DNA from: Rostratula benghalensis
Lineage: Eukaryota > Chordata > Aves > Charadriiformes > Rostratulidae
Assembly (NCBI GenBank): GCA_013399305.1
Contig: VXAI01000096.1
Span: 2,530,737 to 2,594,736, forward strand
Reading direction: 5' to 3'
DNA length: 64,000 nucleotides
This document shows, one piece after another, positions 54,501 through 60,500 of this stretch; within the stretch, counting starts at the first letter, position 1, and each line of letters begins with the position of its first letter. The notes under the pieces are model-generated. The model did no database searches. It saw only the letters and a program-made list of their open reading frames with translations, and was not told the origin of the DNA. The position numbers and the translations under genes are program-made.

Positions 54501-57500
54501 TGGTGGGAGATTTCAGTTCAAGGGTGTAAAATGCGTGCTTGGAGAAGCCAAGGGAGTCTTTCTCTCAATGTGGGTTTGCCCAAGCTCAGTCTCTTTTTTC
54601 CTCACCTCTGAGGGTGATGGGTCTGGTGTGCTAGGAAGAAACGCGTTCTGCTTTCGGTTCAGAACATGGATGTTCCCTCGGTGCAATAAGGGAGCTCAGT
54701 TCTGAGGCTGCTGCCTCTGTCTGTGTTTCCCCTGCCTTGGCAGTTCCATGCCCTCGGGGGGAGGCAGCAGCCCTGGGCAGGGGCTCGGCTGGGGAGCTAA
54801 ACCCAAGCTCTTTACTGCAGGGCAATGGAGGTATTGGGGTGGGCTGAAGAGGTGTCTAACAGGAAGAAAAAAATGTTAGTTGTATTATTTTTCTCCGCAT
54901 AAGTTTCTCATGAGTGAACTGTCAGTAACAAGCAGAATGTGTGTGTAATTTCAATGGAACACATGCCTCTGTTACCATCCTGAAGAAGTTGTTAATCTGA
55001 TATTTAATGGAAACTGTTTGATCACATTCCATTTTCACATCTACGCCCTGGCATTTCATACCAAATGAATTCCCAGAATCAAGTTTCCGTGTTCCTCTCA
55101 GCTGAGCTGGCAATACCATTGTTTGCTGTGAGTGTGATTTGGTTTCACAGAGCTGGGAGTTTGGAATCCCTCTGTGCAGAGAACTGGCCATACAGTACGA
55201 AAGTCTCTATGATTATCAGAGCCTCAGCTGGATTCGGGTAAGTAGCAGCAGCTCCTCTCCTTGCAGCCTCCCTTGTCATTCCCCAGGGAATTTTGCTCTC
55301 ATGTCAGAACGTTCTGAGTTTTAAAAATTACCATATTCCCTGTGCAGCTGCATGCATTTACAGTGACTCCTTTGCCATTGACTCACTTGGATGGCTTTGG
55401 AGGTCCACTGAAGTAATTCCTAAGTCTACTAGCAGTAAACTCCAAGTACACCACAAACATAGGAACTGCGCTCGCTGTTGCAATTGCATGGGGTTGGGGT
55501 TTTTGGGTTGGGTTTTTTTGGCATAAATTTTTTTTTTCTTAAAAAACCCCCCCATATTGATAATTTAATTCCAAAAGTATCAGGGACAGCTTGTGCCTCA
55601 GTCGATGTAAGAGGAACAAGAGAGAAGGAATGGAGAAGGCATCGTTTATGGCATTCTTGTCCATGGGGTAGCACGTATATATCTAAATTTATTCTCATCT
55701 GAAGATAGGTATCTGTCTAACTGGGTCTATGAACCACGTGCCTGAAGAACCTATTTTCCTCCAAGGGGCCCCCCCAGTGACCGTCTCGGTTGGCCTTTGT
55801 TTACTGTAGACATTTAAACCAGGGCAGTGACAATTTATCCTGGTGCACAGGAAGTACTCTATCGGTAAAGTCATCATGTATGATAGACAAACTAACTTAT
55901 TAAAGTCTTAGTCGAGTCGTGCATCAAGACTTTCTTTCCTAAAACACCAGTAAATTAGCTGTTCTTGCTGCCTTCGTTAACTGGCAGGTGAGGAGTGTCT
56001 CAGCCCATCAGTAACACCACTTCACCTCATCTCTTTGCTGCCCTGTGTGCCCTGAATCTCTGTTGGCCTGAGCTGACCTGAATTTCTCCCCACTCTAAAT
56101 AAAGCTTTTCTCTGTGCCATTCACATCGTTCAACACATTCCTTTATTCTTCCTTCAATGACTTTTGGCCCTTCTCCATTTTAGAAAAGGAGTTACTATGT
56201 ATTGGAGCTGAGAACAAAGCCTTGATGCAATATTTTAAATCAGAGGTGCTGTTAGGGTTCCCTGCACTGGAAGCAATGATGTCAGACTGATTCTTCTCTT
56301 TAAAAACTGTCTTTTTACTGCAGTGAAATTCCTGTGAGCCTTTCAGCTGAGATTCAGTTTGGCAAGGGGGCTAGATACAAATGCTAGCACGTGCCACAAA
56401 ACTAATAATTCTATTTTTTCCAAACCCCTTTTATCTTCCATGTTAAACCTACTGGTGCACCGAGCTGTAGAAGACTTAATTTTGCTCAAGTCAATTAAGG
56501 CAAGCCCACCTGAACTGATATAATTTTCCAGTCAGTGGCATAGATTCTGAGCTGTAGGAGAGAACAGGACACTGTGAGCCAGGCAACGTAGATCTTAATC
56601 TCAGCTTTGCCAGTAATTCTGCAGTGCAAAGAAAACTGCATGCAAACCTGATTTAATTTAAAATGAGATACAACAGAAAAATTCTTGTGTGTCATCTCCA
56701 AAAATGCAAAATGAGTACGACGATACCGTAGTCTGTCCCACCATGTAGAGCGTTTAATTACTAATTTTTATCTTTAAAAGAATTTTTTGTCTTTTCATAA
56801 AAAAAACCTAACAAAATGTGTGGGCAAAAACGTAACGTGATATTTTAATGTGTTGAGAGTCTGATGTTTTAAATGCAGCTTTAAGGGTCTGATAGCAGCT
56901 GTCCTCTTCCTCCCCAGAAAATGGAAGCTACCTATTACGATAATATCATGGAGCAGCAGCGCTTGGAGCCGGAGTTTTTCAGAGTTGGTTTCTACGGTCG
57001 GAAGTTCCCATTTTTCCTGCGGGTAAGCCAGACTTGGGCAAAATATGACAAAGTGACCAGGCTCAGAGCAGCAGTTAAGGTTTTGAAATTTTGCTGTGGG
57101 GATAACAGGTCTGCCATTCCGTCTACTTTCTTGCACCTCCACAAGTGGAAGGAGCTTTCTGCTGAACTGAAGGATGAGGTCCGTTGGGAACGTTCTTAGG
57201 AACAGAGGTCAGAAATTTGACTCAGGCCTATGTGTATTTTTTAACAATCTGCACATGCAGCACAAACTGCTTCTATATTAAGCAAAATGCTGTACTGCAG
57301 CAGTGTTGGGTCGTTACTCAACTAATTTTCATCATCTCAAATTATCATGCTTTAAAAAATCTCCTGGGACAGAATGACTCTAATACCAGACTGATGACTC
57401 TCATGCCATCTACAAGTGAAAATTTCCTCTCTCTTCAAAAACAGCAGCGTCTCTGGCCATGACCTCCTTTTGGGCTTATTATCTGCTCGTGTATACAGCA

Positions 57501-60500
57501 TCAGCTGGGTGTGCAGCTATTTTAAAAACTGAAATTACCTTCTGTTCCTAATGAGAAACCGGACTTAAAATGGATATTTGTTCATGTGATGTCTTGTCAC
57601 TTAGTTAAGAGCGAGGAAGGAACACAATCTGACAACTGCTCTAAGAACCGTCTCAAAAATTGCTGGTGGATGCCACCGAGCTTGACAGGACAAGGTGACT
57701 TGACTTGAAGGACGCTTTCAGGGACTGGGGGAGCACGTGTTGTGCTCTCTGAAAGAACGGTGTGACAAGAGATGGCAGCGCTTTTGAGTTACACAGCGAG
57801 AAGCTACAGAAAGCCAAACTGTGTGTTGTTTTTTCCCACAGGGTACCCATTTTGCAATTTGCACTCTCAGATTTCCCTCTGATTACTAAATCTATTCTTT
57901 TTAACTAGTATCTAAACACTGGTGTTTAATTACAGTCTTTCAATGGAAGGAAGGGGTGGGAAGTAAAGGCAAGTGGGGGTTAATCAAGGTGAAAATAATA
58001 ATGGATAAACTGGTACCTTCATGTTATTCAAGGGTGAAGCTGAGCAGTGCCCTAAGCACAGCACACATGGGCAGAGGCATCCGAGGCAACAAGGGTTCCC
58101 GTAGGAGTAGTTTCCCTTTCATGAAGATCTCCAGAAAAAACAACAATTTTTTTTTTTTTTATACCTAACAACAGATGTTTCAGGAGAATGAATGACAACA
58201 CAAACATTATGGCACATAAGCGTTCCTACATTTGAGGCGGTACCAGTGAATCCAGTCTATCTTTTATATTGGGGATCCTGTGGGTTTGGTTTGGGTCCTG
58301 CATGGCCTTGTGTCCTTAACACCACACAAGTCTTCAGTGCTCAGCACCTACTCTTTGCAGAACGGTGTAAGGGTATGGATACTTGGCTGGAGACATTAAG
58401 AGTGAACATGAGCATACATAATTGTAATCCGTGGTAATTCTGCCATTCTGTTTGGTAGCAGTACTTCTGATAGCAGATTACTCATGTAGCAATCTCATTA
58501 AAAGTCATCCTCCTCCTTTCTCTCTCTAATGATCCATAGAGCATCCACACTGCGAAGCGCAGACTAAGCCCATTAGCAATCCCATCAGCGTGGATCCCAC
58601 TGTAAAGAGGCTGGAAGCAGCTATTCTAGAGAAGAAAACGATTTACATGGATTTAAAATTTTCAAATGGATATGGGAGTGATTTCAAATGATCAAATAAC
58701 TCCACGCCCTTTTCTCATTTATTTTCCTCTTGCTGTATAGCTTAGGACAGAAAATAACCACTTCTTTCTGCACCTTTGATTTTTAGGATCTAGAAAAGTC
58801 ATTATTTGTGTTTCCACAAATTCTGCATCTATTTCTAGTATTCCTGCCTAAGTAAATTAAAACCATCCGTGTCTTCCACCTACCAGAAGTTCAAGTAAGG
58901 CCTGACAAGCTGTGTTGTTCTGAGATCTTGTGTAGGCATCTGTCTGAAGAGTCAATTAAATTTGGCTTTGAGGTGTTTCCAGGGCATTATTTTTAGAATC
59001 ACAATAACTTTATTTATAGGCTTACAGTTTTCTGGATTGCTGCAATCAAAAACTGAAATAGAGGATGCAGTAAGTGTCATGAAGAGAATCACCTTCAAAC
59101 ATGGACTTGCTCCAGATTTAATAATAGCTGCAAAGTTTGGGTGTTACAGACTGAACTGTCAAGATTCATCACGCAGTTTTTCTCCCAGTTCATTGGTTGC
59201 TGTGACTGACACATAGGAAGTGACAGATGTCACAGCTGGAACATGAGAACCCTTCCATAAAGCTGAAATGCAAAGCCAAGGAGAACTGCACACCTTGGCC
59301 ATGTTTTATGATCAGATTTTGCTGCTTTCTCTTTGATTTTGCCACAAAATTGAGAACTCCTCCAGAACCCTTTTCCAGAGCAATTTGCAAAACATTATTC
59401 CACACACCACAGCTTCGAAATGCAAGAAACACAACGGGTGGAACTGCTCTTGTTTGCTGGGATTCTTCCTTTGTTTTACAAAGGTGGAACATCTCCCTCT
59501 AGTTCTAGTTATGGGTACGAGAGTGGAAGCCACCAGAATCGGAGAATTCACCTGCTTGGATTGGTCTCATGTCAGGGGACGTTAACACCAGTCAAAATGG
59601 TTACAACACTGGAATACAACCTTTATGACACTGAGGACTTCAGAAATCCTCTATCTTCCTGTTCCAAGTTGGAGATGGCTCAAAAAGCAGGCAAGAGCTC
59701 TGCACAAGTGATTTAATGCCTCAAGAGGCCTATCCATTACTGGCAGAAACCAAATTTTCTTCATCCAGAGGGAAGTGCTTTTAGAGCTGAAGGGGAGTTG
59801 GCCAAGTGAGCACTGAGAGCTCTCGGTAAGGCTTCCCCATGTTAGTCCATGACAGACAGGGGAGCTCCTGCAGGTGTGATCAGAGGTGGACTGTATGGCT
59901 ATGACAGTACAGCAAGGATTAAACAACCATTTTTGTGAACAGTTTCTTACAACTTTGCTCCAAGGATAACTGGTGAATTGATAAACATGTATCTCCCTCT
60001 CTTCTATGAAATCCTCAGGACTTTAACCATCTGGTGTAAATTGTATTTAACAGCAGCTTTCCCAGTGTACAACAGCCAAGCTGGTGACTTAGTGGGAGTT
60101 TTGGTTGATGTGTTTCAGTGCAGTCCAATTGACAAATTGTCCCTTTTCCATTGTCAGAAAAGCAAATAAGCAAAGACAGTAGGTCTGAATGCAACGTGTG
60201 CATGGATCAGAGGCATCTTTCTGTTGAGAGATCAGTGGCACAGTCTATTTACTCATCACTTCTTGATTAGATACATTGTACAGCAAACAGGAATAAAACC
60301 CATCAGCTGTGTGAAATGCACATTTGACTCTGACATTACCCTGTTGACACTGTCATTTATCTTCAGGCTTGAAGCAGTAAAAATTAAAGTGAGATAAAAG
60401 CTGATAGTTTGTAACTTACTTTTAAGGAAACTAATTTATGCTTGTTCTTCTTGCAGAACAAAGAATACGTATGTCGGGGCCATGACTATGAGAGGCTGGA

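Larger units (their letters stand above)
55238..56917 (+). other. DOCK2: DOCK2 intron, 1.7 kb
   Basis: Contains a G-quadruplex candidate (55490-55512) and, with low confidence, a MIR-like piece (about 56565-56640). Confidence 0.65.
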
